From positions 1 through 35,909 of the forward strand of contig DEST01000112.1 in assembly GCA_002361365.1 (NCBI GenBank): a DNA stretch of 35,909 bases, read 5' to 3'. Every line of letters starts with the position of its first letter. The first letter of the stretch is position 1. The position numbers and the translations under genes were made by a program. Shown one piece after another: positions 27,701 to 34,926 of the stretch. Source of the stretch: Alphaproteobacteria bacterium UBA3307 (GTDB lineage: Bacteria > Pseudomonadota > Alphaproteobacteria > RF32 > CAG-239). The notes under the pieces are model-generated. The model saw only the letters and a program-made list of their open reading frames with translations, was not told the origin of the DNA and ran no database searches.

Positions 27701-28272
27701 GTTATTTGTTCTTCTTCATAACCAACACGTGAAAGTTCCATATACAGACGGTCACCGAATATTTTTTGTAAAGCAAGCAGTTTTTGCTCGGCATCATTTT
27801 TGCGATTTTGTAAAATAAGCTTTCCCAACGGCCCTTCATACCCACCGGTTAGGCAAATAAGTCCCTCATTATAAATTTGCAAATCCGCCATTTTAATTTG
27901 TGGGTAAATGCTGTGCGTAGTATTGTCAAGGTAATACAGTCTAAACAGTTTCATCAGCGAGGCATAACCTTGAGCATTTTTGACCAATAAGATTATGCGT
28001 TGCGGCTCAAGTTCATCTCCTTTTGAAAGGCTTAAATTTTCCGAATCATCATTATGCAGACTAAGCTCTGCTCCGAGAATCGGCTTTATTCCGTTTTCGG
28101 CTGCGGCGGCTGAAAATGCCTTACCGCCAAACAAATTACCGCGGTCAGTTATAGCGCACGCCGGAACATCAAGCTCGTGCAGTTTCTTGACCAACTTCGG
28201 CACCGGAATCGCCCCTAGTGATAGCGAATACGCCGTGTGGACTCTCAAATGTATAAACTTAGGGTCACGCAT
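24796..28272 (-). CDS. dnaE: DNA polymerase III alpha subunit
   Basis: DnaE is the replicative polymerase. The 1158 residues match the family length. The N-terminal PHP domain begins with FIHLRVHTAYSLSLGAI. The palm carries two catalytic Asp in PDFDVDLCQENR and the third in IKFDFLGLKTL. GPGRGSGAGSIVAW and YNSGMHAAGVV-like family blocks are present (here RNSGMHAAGVV). A helix-hairpin-helix and an OB domain complete the C-terminus. The ATG at 28272 lacks a strong ribosome site. The gene is downstream of parB and the FTR-like gene, close enough to share a transcript. Confidence 0.98.
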   Translation of the reverse strand: MRDPKFIHLRVHTAYSLSLGAIPVPKLVKKLHELDVPACAITDRGNLFGGKAFSAAAAENGIKPILGAELSLHNDDSENLSLSKGDELEPQRIILLVKNAQGYASLMKLFRLYYLDNTTHSIYPQIKMADLQIYNEGLICLTGGYEGPLGKLILQNRKNDAEQKLLALQKIFGDRLYMELSRVGYEEEQITEPIFLELAYKHNVPLVATNDVFFFDESMYEAHDALICIAAGEYVANENRRKYLPTNCWRSEQEMLELFKDIPEALENTVKIAERCNYLSKKVQPLLPIFVCPDGKTQDEFITEEAYKGLHERMKAQVYTPQTTSEERAEIDAKYYARLEYELSVIKKMGFPGYFLIVSDFIRWSKTHGVPIGPGRGSGAGSIVAWSLKITDLDPIRLDLLFERFLNPERVNMPDFDVDLCQENRHKTIEYVQEKYGREKVAQIITYGKLQSKAVIRDVARVLQMPYSQADRISKLIPPGAGGKNPTLPESLEMVPELREMRDNDPQINKLFEIAIQLEGLYRNSGMHAAGVVIGDRPLDELVPLYKDPRADMPVTQYDMKFVEETGLIKFDFLGLKTLTVIERAVEWVKKIHGIELQMAEVPLDDKSTYLLMQEGKTGAVFQFESAGMRDVMKQIKPDRFEDLIAVISLYRPGPMANIPTFINRKHGIEPIEYLHPDLAPILDETYGIMVYQEQVMKIAQVLGGYTLGGADKLRKVMGKKMVAEIPHQREMFMSGASQKGIKPEISGAIFDQMAKFAEYGFNKSHAAAYSLISYQTAYLKAHYPVEFMCAVMDFDITNTDKIALYTDEVHKLGFKVLKPDINYSDAMFKVENGNIRFALAGVKGVGEANMNAIVAEREKNGVFKSLSDFIHRIDIKQINRKQLEQLIKAGAFDSLEKNRGKLYLNIDNILRHIASACELKNSAQTSLFGVDELNAEVKLDARANWSELEALQYEAEAIGFYLSAHPLDVYKDSVERLGIKPYSEAIKGLKKGDKAVVNLAGCVQGYQKKFGKTSGKEYGIIRLSDATSAFDGFVFGKALPEAKAAVESGVPLFLKAKIEKNDDDTPPRLTFDAVKTLDAEITENSKGLMIEITDVAAVRPIREILSHEHYGPNKIFLKPLLADWEVRICLKGTYALDNGSLMTRIRNIQGVSVVKEL

Positions 28273-28317
28273 TTATGATTTACAGCCTTAACTATTTGTT
28301 TTGGCGCAAAATATAAA

Positions 28318-28563
28318 TTATTGATTATCACCTGATGCTTTTTGATAGCAGCGGCAATGGCAAATACCATCACGCTCAATATCGCTCCGGCACAATTCCG
28401 AAATACAGTACCTTTTCTCGTTTTGACCATCACACGGACAGCGGCGCCATTCTCCTTCACCAAACATCATATTTTTGGCTTTTGCGATTTTTTCGATATT
28501 TTGAGTTGGGTGATATCCGGCTTTTTTGCAATTTTCCAGCATCATTTCCAAGATTGTAGGCAT
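28318..28563 (-). CDS. Small Cys-rich protein, ferredoxin-thioredoxin reductase catalytic-chain-like
   Basis: This 81-residue protein resembles the catalytic beta chain of ferredoxin-thioredoxin reductase, which carries a 4Fe-4S cluster next to a redox disulfide. The cysteines are C42-P-C44, C53, C58 and C68-H-C70, with an extra C72 and an early C12. In plant enzymes the pattern is CPC-x16-CPC-x8-CHC. Here the outer pairs CPC and CHC are kept, but the middle pair is spaced C-x4-C. An Fe-S redox role is therefore likely, but its partner need not be ferredoxin. A good AAAGGAG site precedes the ATG at 28563. It lies between parB (31 bases) and dnaE (45 bases). Confidence 0.7.
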   Translation of the reverse strand: MPTILEMMLENCKKAGYHPTQNIEKIAKAKNMMFGEGEWRRCPCDGQNEKRYCISELCRSDIERDGICHCRCYQKASGDNQ

Positions 28564-28594
28564 TTTTATTCTCCTTTATAAGTTCTGAATTAAA

Positions 28595-29488
28595 TTAACG
28601 TTGTTCCAATAAATCCAAAATAGAGCTCAGCTCTGCCGGATTATTATATTTTAATGTTACACTCCCTTTTCCGTTTTTTCCAGTATTTATTTTGACTTTT
28701 AGGCTTAATCTTTTTTCTAAGTCAGACATAATTTTTTGCAAATCAAAGTCGACACTCTTTGGTTCGGAGCCAGTATTTTTGTTTTTCAGACCGGCAATAA
28801 GTTGCTCGGTTTGACGCACACTTAATCCTTTAGCAATAACTTTTTTGGCGATTTGTAATGCATTTGGTAAACCGACCAACGTTCTGGCGTGGCCTGCCGA
28901 AAGTTTATTTTCACTTATCATTTTTTGAACTTCCGACGGCAATGTTAAAAGTCTCAGGCTGTTGGCAATATAGCTGCGCGATTTGCCTATTACCTTGCCT
29001 AAAACATCTTGCGTATAGTCATATTCCCGCATAAGACGATTCAAACCTTCTGCTTCTTCGATAGCGGAAAGATTTTCACGCTGCAAATTTTCTATTAGAG
29101 CAATTTCAAGCGTTTCTTGGTCTGACAGTTCCTTAATCATTACCGGAACAGTTTGTAAACCGGCCAAACGAGCGGCACGCCACCGACGTTCTCCGGCAAC
29201 AATTTCGTACTTGTTGCCGAGTTTTCGTACCAACAATGGTTGCAGAATCCCTTTTTCCTTAATGGAAGCCGCCAGAGCTTGCAAACTTTCTTCATCAAAC
29301 ATCGTGCGTGGCTGAAAAGTGCATGGCGAAATTTCATCTATGTTTATATCATTGCTTTCATTATCTTTAAATACAGTGTTTTTTACAGAGATTTCCGCAT
29401 TTTTATTATCAAACAACACATCGGCATCTTCTCCCAGCAAAGCGCCGATTCCTTTACCCAATCCGAATTTTTTATTGCTTGCGTTCAT
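28595..29488 (-). CDS. parB: Chromosome partitioning protein ParB
   Basis: ParB is a CTP-dependent clamp that loads at parS and spreads to organise the origin region. The 297 residues show the N-terminal CTPase domain with QPRTMFDEE, GILQPLLVR and GERRWRAAR. ENLQREN follows, then the helix-turn-helix (KVIGKSRSYIANSLRLL, SAGHARTLVGL) and a short C-terminal dimerisation domain (residues from about 240). The N-terminus KKFGLGKGIGALLG is the ParA-stimulating peptide. The ATG directly abuts the parA stop. Two matching parS sites lie upstream at 30832 and 33153. Confidence 0.97.
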   Translation of the reverse strand: MNASNKKFGLGKGIGALLGEDADVLFDNKNAEISVKNTVFKDNESNDINIDEISPCTFQPRTMFDEESLQALAASIKEKGILQPLLVRKLGNKYEIVAGERRWRAARLAGLQTVPVMIKELSDQETLEIALIENLQRENLSAIEEAEGLNRLMREYDYTQDVLGKVIGKSRSYIANSLRLLTLPSEVQKMISENKLSAGHARTLVGLPNALQIAKKVIAKGLSVRQTEQLIAGLKNKNTGSEPKSVDFDLQKIMSDLEKRLSLKVKINTGKNGKGSVTLKYNNPAELSSILDLLEQR

Positions 29489-30256
29489 TTATACTTCCTT
29501 TTCACGTTGTAAAAATTCTTTAGCCAATTGCAAATAGGCTTGTGCACCGGTGCTCTTAAAATCATAAACCAAAATCGGCTTACCGAATGAAGGCGCTTCG
29601 GCAATACGCACACACCGCGGAATAACTGTTTGATACACTTTATCGCCAAAATATTTACGCACATCGGCTTCAATCATCTTACTTAAATTATTTTGACGGC
29701 TGAACATTGTCAGGATAATTCCTTGCAGTGCCAAACTCGGATTAAAGTTACGTTTTATGGCGTTAATATTCTTAATTAAATCAGCCAAACCTTCCAATGC
29801 CAAAAATTCGCATTGCAACGGCACAATGACCGAATTGGCGCTTACAAGAGCATTGATAGTAATTAAATTCAGTGACGGCGGACAGTCAATCAAAACATAG
29901 TCATATTCTGTCAACAAATCTTTAAGCGCTTTTTTAAGTACAAATTCCCGCTCCGGCAAATCAACCAATTCGATTTCTGCTGCCGCCAAATCCGGAGATG
30001 ACGGAATCAAATCAAAATGCGGCAAATTTGTCGGCACAATTGCTTCTGCCGCTTTGCAACTGCCGGTCAAAATATTATAAGATGAAAACTGACCTTTCTT
30101 TTTTTCAATACCGAGAGAAGTCGTAGCATTGCCCTGCGGGTCAAAATCTATCACCAATACTTTTTTATTTATGGCCGACAAAGCCGTTGCAATATTGATA
30201 GTTGTGGTTGTTTTGCCGACACCGCCTTTACGATTTGCAATAGATATTATTTTCAT
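29489..30256 (-). CDS. parA: Chromosome partitioning ATPase ParA (Soj)
   Basis: ParA is a deviant-Walker ATPase that moves ParB-bound origins apart by binding DNA in its ATP form. The 255 residues start with KIISIANRKGGVGKTTTTIN, which contains the signature lysine and Walker A. DFDPQGNAT (switch I) and VLIDCPPSLN (Walker B) follow. No N-terminal regulatory domain is present, as in chromosomal ParAs. Its ATG overlaps the rsmG stop by four bases (ATGA) and parB follows at once, so rsmG-parA-parB are translated from one message. Confidence 0.97.
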   Translation of the reverse strand: MKIISIANRKGGVGKTTTTINIATALSAINKKVLVIDFDPQGNATTSLGIEKKKGQFSSYNILTGSCKAAEAIVPTNLPHFDLIPSSPDLAAAEIELVDLPEREFVLKKALKDLLTEYDYVLIDCPPSLNLITINALVSANSVIVPLQCEFLALEGLADLIKNINAIKRNFNPSLALQGIILTMFSRQNNLSKMIEADVRKYFGDKVYQTVIPRCVRIAEAPSFGKPILVYDFKSTGAQAYLQLAKEFLQREKEV

Positions 30257-30879
30257 TTGCGTTTCCTTAACTTACTGATTTCCAATAAAACTCCGTCATC
30301 ACTGTAGATATTTTGATGTGTTATACAATCAAACAGCCATTTTTCACGCGCTTTTTGCAGTTCCTCTTGATATGTTTTGCCTTTTAGAAACAGACATTTT
30401 GTATTCTTACCGCTCATACTGCTTGCATAACCGCACAACACATCTAACGCCGCAACTGCACGTGCTGTTACCACATTGATATTCCTTAACTTTAAATTTT
30501 CAACACGAATATTTTCGATTTGCACATTTTTTAATCCTAATTTTGCACTTACATCGTTTAAATACACCGTTTTTTTAGTAATACTTTCAACCAAAATCCA
30601 TTTTGCATTCGGCATTTTTTCTTGCATAACAATCGCCAATACCACAGCCGGAAATCCTGCACCACTACCGATATCAAGCAACAATTCCGTGTTTGCCGGA
30701 ATATATTGTATCAATTGCAAAGAATCCAAAATATGCCGTAACCATACCTCGGTTAGCGAATTTTTACTAACCAGATTCATTTTTGTGTTCCATTCTTGCA
30801 ACAACGAGACAAATGCTCTCAGCTTCTCTATTGTTTCACGTGAAACATCATATTTTTGCAATTCTTGTGTAATATCCAT
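30253..30879 (-). CDS. rsmG: 16S rRNA m7G527 methyltransferase
   Basis: RsmG (GidB) methylates G527 of 16S rRNA with S-adenosylmethionine. The 208 residues contain the SAM-binding LLDIGSGAGFPAVVLAI, WILVESITKKTVYLNDV and VVTARAVAALD. The residues VSRET at position 13-17 are encoded by a perfect parS site. The ATG at 30879 has an AGAGGG site. A promoter lies just upstream (30897-30924). In most alphaproteobacteria mnmG lies directly upstream; here about 2 kb with two other genes intervene. Confidence 0.96.
   Translation of the reverse strand: MDITQELQKYDVSRETIEKLRAFVSLLQEWNTKMNLVSKNSLTEVWLRHILDSLQLIQYIPANTELLLDIGSGAGFPAVVLAIVMQEKMPNAKWILVESITKKTVYLNDVSAKLGLKNVQIENIRVENLKLRNINVVTARAVAALDVLCGYASSMSGKNTKCLFLKGKTYQEELQKAREKWLFDCITHQNIYSDDGVLLEISKLRKRK
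30832..30847. promoter_or_regulatory. parS centromere site inside rsmG
   Basis: TGTTTCACGTGAAACA is a perfect 16-bp match to the bacterial parS palindrome bound by ParB. It lies in the 5' end of rsmG, about 0.6 kb from parA. Confidence 0.95.
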
Positions 30880-30896
30880 TTTACCCTCTGTAGTGC

Positions 30897-30924
30897 ATTA
30901 TGCGCGATTCTTTATTTTTTGCAA
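30897..30924 (-). promoter_or_regulatory. Promoter of rsmG-parA-parB
   Basis: On the minus strand TTGCAA (30924-30919), a 16-base spacer and CATAAT (30902-30897) precede rsmG. The spacer contains GAATC (30906-30910), a GANTC site that CcrM methylates in alphaproteobacteria, so cell-cycle control is conceivable. Confidence 0.5.
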
Positions 30925-31000
30925 CAAAATATAACGATTATCAGACTAAAAATTTTTGCCAACACCTGTTATTGGAAATATTTATTTTTTAGTAAAACAC

Positions 31001-31028
31001 TTGATTTTTGTCCAGCGTAAGCTAGAAT
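31001..31028 (+). promoter_or_regulatory. Promoter of the plus-strand ankyrin-like gene
   Basis: TTGATT (31001-31006), a 16-base spacer and TAGAAT (31023-31028) lie 30 bases before the ATG at 31059. The GCTAnAATGA context resembles the promoter at 3568. Confidence 0.55.
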
Positions 31029-31058
31029 GAAGATATAAAGACAAACAAGGAGGAAACT

Positions 31059-31850
31059 ATGAGTGCATGGAACAAGGTAAAAAAATTTATCATCGGAGGT
31101 GCTATTGCATCATTAGGAATCGGCGGCGTAACAGCAGTTTCTGCCGTTAAGGACAAACAAAAAGCAGAAACATGGGAAAAAAAGCATCCTGACGCTGATT
31201 CCATCTATGTAAACACCGATGATGGTCAATTTTACGCCGAAAAAAAAGCAGATACCTCAACTCTGAAAAAACTGAGAATAGAAGAGATGAAACTTGAAAA
31301 GCAAAAACAAAATCTTATCATTTCTGCCAATGAAATGCTTGCTCAAGCGATTAAAAATAAAGATTTTAAAGGAGTAGAAAGGGCTATTAACAAGGGTGCA
31401 AATGTTTCCGGAAAACATCTTCTGCAAATGGTAAAAGACCCCTCTGAAGAAGCATATCAAATTGCAAGATATTTTATTAAAATCGATGTTGATACTCATT
31501 TTGCAGACAAAAATGGTGCCACAGCCAGAGATTATGCAGCAACGATGAATAATATTCGCGGTGAAACTTTAAAACGAGAAATTGATGAAAAACAAAAATA
31601 TTATCATGAGAGTTTTAAGCCGATTGTAACGCCGGAAATGATGGAAATAGACAAGAAATTAGAAATAATATCACAAAACATAGAAAACGCGTATGGATAT
31701 AAAGAACAGTTAGATACCAATAAAGATTTGCCATATTTTCAATATGAGAAAAATGATGGAAAACGTATTATTGAAACAGGTTCTGGCGAAGATTGCAGGG
31801 GAGTTTTTGCTTCATTTGTTTCCAATGCCAGACAAAAAGATAAGATTTAA
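31059..31850 (+). CDS. Membrane-anchored ankyrin-like protein, unknown function
   Basis: This 263-residue protein is not recognised as a whole. An N-terminal hydrophobic segment (about residues 10-30) is a membrane anchor or uncleaved signal. A charged coiled coil (about 65-90) follows, then two ankyrin-like repeats (about 93-165) with AIKNKDFKGVERAINKGANV and DKNGATARDYA. The rest (about 170-263) is charged and helical. Lys content and AAA codons are high compared with its neighbours. The ATG at 31059 has a strong AAGGAGG site. It has its own promoter and terminator and runs against the surrounding genes, splitting mnmG from rsmG, so it looks like an insertion into a conserved region. Confidence 0.8.
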   Translation: MSAWNKVKKFIIGGAIASLGIGGVTAVSAVKDKQKAETWEKKHPDADSIYVNTDDGQFYAEKKADTSTLKKLRIEEMKLEKQKQNLIISANEMLAQAIKNKDFKGVERAINKGANVSGKHLLQMVKDPSEEAYQIARYFIKIDVDTHFADKNGATARDYAATMNNIRGETLKREIDEKQKYYHESFKPIVTPEMMEIDKKLEIISQNIENAYGYKEQLDTNKDLPYFQYEKNDGKRIIETGSGEDCRGVFASFVSNARQKDKI

Positions 31851-31858
31851 GGCAAAAA

Positions 31859-31896
31859 CTCAATATTCAAATAATGCAATAACCCATAATATTGAG
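31859..31896. repeat. 9-bp perfect inverted repeat downstream of the ankyrin-like gene
   Basis: CTCAATATT (31859-31867) and AATATTGAG (31888-31896) could form a hairpin just past the stop codon. No T tract follows, so it may stabilise the mRNA 3' end and not act as a terminator. Confidence 0.5.
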
Positions 31897-31925
31897 CTAC
31901 ACCCTGTAAAGAGGAATTGAAAAAA

Positions 31926-31965
31926 AATCACCCTTCTGAAAAAAAGATTTTCAAAGGGGATTTTT
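31926..31965. terminator. Bidirectional terminator between convergent genes
   Basis: A long stem (AATC, one bulge, CCCTT and TGAAAA paired with TTTTCA and AAGGGGATT) is followed by T5 on the plus strand and by T7 on the minus strand. It probably serves both the ankyrin-like gene and the PHP gene. Confidence 0.8.
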
Positions 31966-32014
31966 AAACTAAACTTTTTAGTGTGTGATTCATAATGATG
32001 AATGTCTATACCTC

Positions 32015-32860
32015 TTAAAATTTTAGCCGCTTACTAAATCCGTATTTTTTAATTATATCCTCGGCTTTGGTAAAATCCATTCCAAGCTCTTCCGTTTTGT
32101 GTGCGTCATCACTGATAACAACTGTTAGGTTGCGCTTTGCAGCCTCTTGTAAAACAGTAGCGCTCGGGTAAAAATCGCCTATTTTGCGCAATCCTTTGGT
32201 GCTGATTTCCATCGCTGTATTATTTTTTTGCAAAGCATCAAGCACCAACATCTTTTCAGGCAAATAATCATCAGCTCCGCAGATATCATTCCCATAACGG
32301 CGCACATAATCCAAATGCGCTAAAAATTTGAACAATCCGGATTCAACAGCTTGCCGCATTATCGCAAAATGACGTTGCACATATTCCTTATATCGTTCGG
32401 TATCTGTGCAAATTTGCTTAAAAAATGCCATATTGATAATATTTTCGCAGTTTTCTTCACAAAAAAAGTGATTACCGGTATGCAAATAATCATAATCAAG
32501 TTGCGACAAGAACCATTTTAGCTCTTCCTCCCAACCATTATAGGGAAAATAGTCAACTTCAAAGCCGATATAAACCTTAAAGTTTTCAACTTTTGCCAAA
32601 CGGCGAATTTCTGCACAATGACGCTTAAAACGTTCCAATATATCAGAAAAGCTGTTGTTATAAACATGTATTGCGTCTTTTTCACGCAGAAATTGCCAAC
32701 TCTGATTTCGGCGCATATTTTTATGCACAATCAGATGGTCGCTTATCCCCATTTGAGTGTAGCCGATTTGTTTTGCACGCTTAATCATTTCTGCAACGGA
32801 GCAATGTCCATCCGAAAAATTTGTGTGTGTATGATATGAGTATGTCTGTGTATTAAACAT
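32015..32860 (-). CDS. PHP-family phosphatase, histidinol-phosphatase-like
   Basis: The 281 residues form a PHP-domain metal hydrolase of the HisJ/HisK type. Metal ligands are visible in YHTHTNFSDGH, GISDHL, GFEVDYFP, HTGNHFF, HLDYVRRYG and VVISDDAH. In such proteins the typical reaction is removal of phosphate from L-histidinol phosphate, but no other his gene lies here, so the substrate may differ. The ATG at 32860 overlaps the end of mnmG by eight bases, which suggests translational coupling. A bidirectional terminator follows. Confidence 0.85.
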   Translation of the reverse strand: MFNTQTYSYHTHTNFSDGHCSVAEMIKRAKQIGYTQMGISDHLIVHKNMRRNQSWQFLREKDAIHVYNNSFSDILERFKRHCAEIRRLAKVENFKVYIGFEVDYFPYNGWEEELKWFLSQLDYDYLHTGNHFFCEENCENIINMAFFKQICTDTERYKEYVQRHFAIMRQAVESGLFKFLAHLDYVRRYGNDICGADDYLPEKMLVLDALQKNNTAMEISTKGLRKIGDFYPSATVLQEAAKRNLTVVISDDAHKTEELGMDFTKAEDIIKKYGFSKRLKF

Positions 32861-34700
32861 TTTTAATATATCCCAACAAAGCGGTTACAGCGGCCGGAGT
32901 TACACCTGTGATGCGTGATGCCTCACCGATGGTTTTTGGTCGAACCGTTGAAAAACGTTGTACCATTTCATTAGATAATCCGCCAATTTTGGCATAATCA
33001 ATATCATCGCGGATTTTTAAATTTTCGTCTTTCTTAAATACTGCAACATCTTCGTATTCACGTTTTAAATAACCCGAATATTTTGCATCAATTTCAACCT
33101 GTTCGTAAACTTTTTCATTTATGTTCTTGATTTTTGAATCAATATTAATCATTGTTTCACGTGAAACATTAGGGTAGCTCATCACATCTTTAAGTGTTTT
33201 TTTGCCATTCTTTTTAACGCTTAGCCCTTGTTTTTCAATTTCTGAAAATGGCACAAAAGTGTTTTCACAATAAGCATTAAAATGCTCTATTTCAGCCTTT
33301 TTGGTTTTAAATACACTGTATCTATTGTGGCTCACACAACCGATTTCATATCCAAGTTCAGTCAGGCGCATATCAGCATTATCGGCACGCAACAGCAAAC
33401 GATATTCGGAACGTGATGTAAACATTCGATATGGTTCATCGACACCTTTCGTTATTAAATCATCGACCATAACTCCAATATATCCTTGACTGCGGTCAAT
33501 ATAGAATTCCCTGTTTTTATCTTCTGCTTTTAGCGCAGCATTAACTCCGGCAAGCAATCCTTGTGCCGCAGCTTCTTCATATCCGGTAGTGCCGTTGATT
33601 TGACCGGCTAAATATAAGCCTGATACTTTTTTAGTTTGCAAACAATGGTCCAATTCTCGCGGATCCACATAATCGTATTCAATTGCGTATGCATAACGCA
33701 AAATTTCAACATTTTCCAAGCCTTTCATGGTATGAATAAATGCGTCTTGCACATCTGCCGGCAAAGATGTAGAAATGCCGTTAGGATAAACCACATCTGT
33801 ATCATAGCCTTCCGGTTCCAAAAAAATCTGGTGTGCAGTCCGGTCGGCAAAGCGTACAAGTTTATCTTCTATACTCGGACAATAACGCGGACCTCTGCCG
33901 GTAATCAATCCGGAAAAAAGTGCGCATTTTGAAAAGTTTTCGCGAATAATTTTATGTGTTGATTCATTTGTGTAAGTAATGCCGCAATCAATTTGTTTAT
34001 TCGTGATTTGTTCGGTCAAAAAAGAAAAAGCTTGCGGATTTTCGTCACCGGCCTGTTTTTCCAAAATATCCCAACCTATCGTTTTTCCGTTCAATCTGGC
34101 AGGCGTTCCTGTTTTAAGACGCCCGAGTGTCAATCCGGCTTGCTTTAAATACGGTGTTATTCCTTTGCAAGAAACATCTTCTATCCGACCTCCTTCAGTT
34201 GCTTGATGGCCGGTAAACATTATCCCATTTAAAAAAGTGCCGGTAGTTAAAACCACGGCTTTTGCATCTATTTGCGCACCGTCATATAATGTTACGCCAT
34301 ATATTTTGCCGTCTTTAATCAGCAAACCTTCAACAGCGGCCTCCAATATTTGTAAATTTTCTGTATTTTTCAGCTCTTTAAGCATATATTTTTTATAAAG
34401 TTCTCTATCTGCTTGGGCACGCGGACCGCGTACCGCCGGACCTTTGGAAAGATTCAGCATACGGAATTGAATACCTGCTTTATCAATAACCCGCGCCATT
34501 AGCCCATCCAGAGCATCAATTTCACGAACAAGATGCCCCTTGCCCAAACCGCCGATAGCCGGATTGCACGACATTTCGCCGATTTTACCTATCTTATGCG
34601 TAATAAGCAAGGTTTTAGAACCCATCCGCGCAGCCGCCGCCGCTGCCTCACAACCGGCATGACCGCCACCCACTACAATTACATCAAATTCTTTATTCAT
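32853..34700 (-). CDS. mnmG: tRNA uridine 5-carboxymethylaminomethyl modification enzyme MnmG
   Basis: MnmG (GidA) works with MnmE to modify U34 of tRNAs, using FAD. The 615 residues begin with the FAD-binding VIVVGGGHAGCEAA and contain the family block TSRSEYRLLLRADNAD. NVSRETM is encoded by a parS site, and a C-terminal MnmE-binding helical domain completes the protein. The ATG at 34700 is preferred to the one at 34715, because GAGG lies nine bases before it and the predicted transcription start near 34720 leaves almost no leader for the earlier one. The PHP gene overlaps its 3' end. Confidence 0.97.
   Translation of the reverse strand: MNKEFDVIVVGGGHAGCEAAAAAARMGSKTLLITHKIGKIGEMSCNPAIGGLGKGHLVREIDALDGLMARVIDKAGIQFRMLNLSKGPAVRGPRAQADRELYKKYMLKELKNTENLQILEAAVEGLLIKDGKIYGVTLYDGAQIDAKAVVLTTGTFLNGIMFTGHQATEGGRIEDVSCKGITPYLKQAGLTLGRLKTGTPARLNGKTIGWDILEKQAGDENPQAFSFLTEQITNKQIDCGITYTNESTHKIIRENFSKCALFSGLITGRGPRYCPSIEDKLVRFADRTAHQIFLEPEGYDTDVVYPNGISTSLPADVQDAFIHTMKGLENVEILRYAYAIEYDYVDPRELDHCLQTKKVSGLYLAGQINGTTGYEEAAAQGLLAGVNAALKAEDKNREFYIDRSQGYIGVMVDDLITKGVDEPYRMFTSRSEYRLLLRADNADMRLTELGYEIGCVSHNRYSVFKTKKAEIEHFNAYCENTFVPFSEIEKQGLSVKKNGKKTLKDVMSYPNVSRETMINIDSKIKNINEKVYEQVEIDAKYSGYLKREYEDVAVFKKDENLKIRDDIDYAKIGGLSNEMVQRFSTVRPKTIGEASRITGVTPAAVTALLGYIKNV
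33153..33168. promoter_or_regulatory. parS centromere site inside mnmG
   Basis: TGTTTCACGTGAAACA is a second perfect parS palindrome, 2.3 kb from the one in rsmG. It encodes VSRET in MnmG. Confidence 0.95.
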
Positions 34701-34726
34701 CTTTTTTTGCCTCATAATTTGCGCCT

Positions 34727-34755
34727 AACATAAAACAACTCACTGCAAAAAGCAA
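34727..34755 (-). promoter_or_regulatory. Promoter of mnmG
   Basis: On the minus strand TTGCTT (34755-34750), a 17-base spacer and TATGTT (34732-34727) precede mnmG. The -35 lies inside one arm of a 12-bp inverted repeat. Confidence 0.6.
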
Positions 34756-34808
34756 ATTATTTTCATAAATATTTTTGATTGACACAAACTTGACCTTTTG
34801 CTTTTTGC
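34745..34808. repeat. 12-bp perfect inverted repeat over the mnmG promoter
   Basis: GCAAAAAGCAAA (34745-34756) is repeated in inverse as TTTGCTTTTTGC (34797-34808), 40 bases apart. The inner arm covers the mnmG -35, so it may be an operator pair or a structural element. It lies in the 210-base gap between mnmE and mnmG. Confidence 0.5.
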
Positions 34809-34863
34809 TTTTAAAAATTGCAATTTTCATTTAAAAACACCGTTCAGAATACAATGTTTTATC

Positions 34864-34907
34864 GAATCGTTTCAAAATCTTAGAGAATCATCTTAAGAAA
34901 ATGATTC
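34864..34907. promoter_or_regulatory. Cluster of three GANTC sites with a hairpin after mnmE
   Basis: GAATC at 34864, GAATC at 34885 and GATTC at 34903 are CcrM-type methylation sites. The last two lie in a 7-bp inverted repeat (GAATCAT, ATGATTC) with a nine-base loop. It could be an mnmE transcript end without a T tract, or a cell-cycle-controlled region for mnmG. Confidence 0.4.
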
Positions 34908-34926
34908 AAATTATTTAAATACAGTG

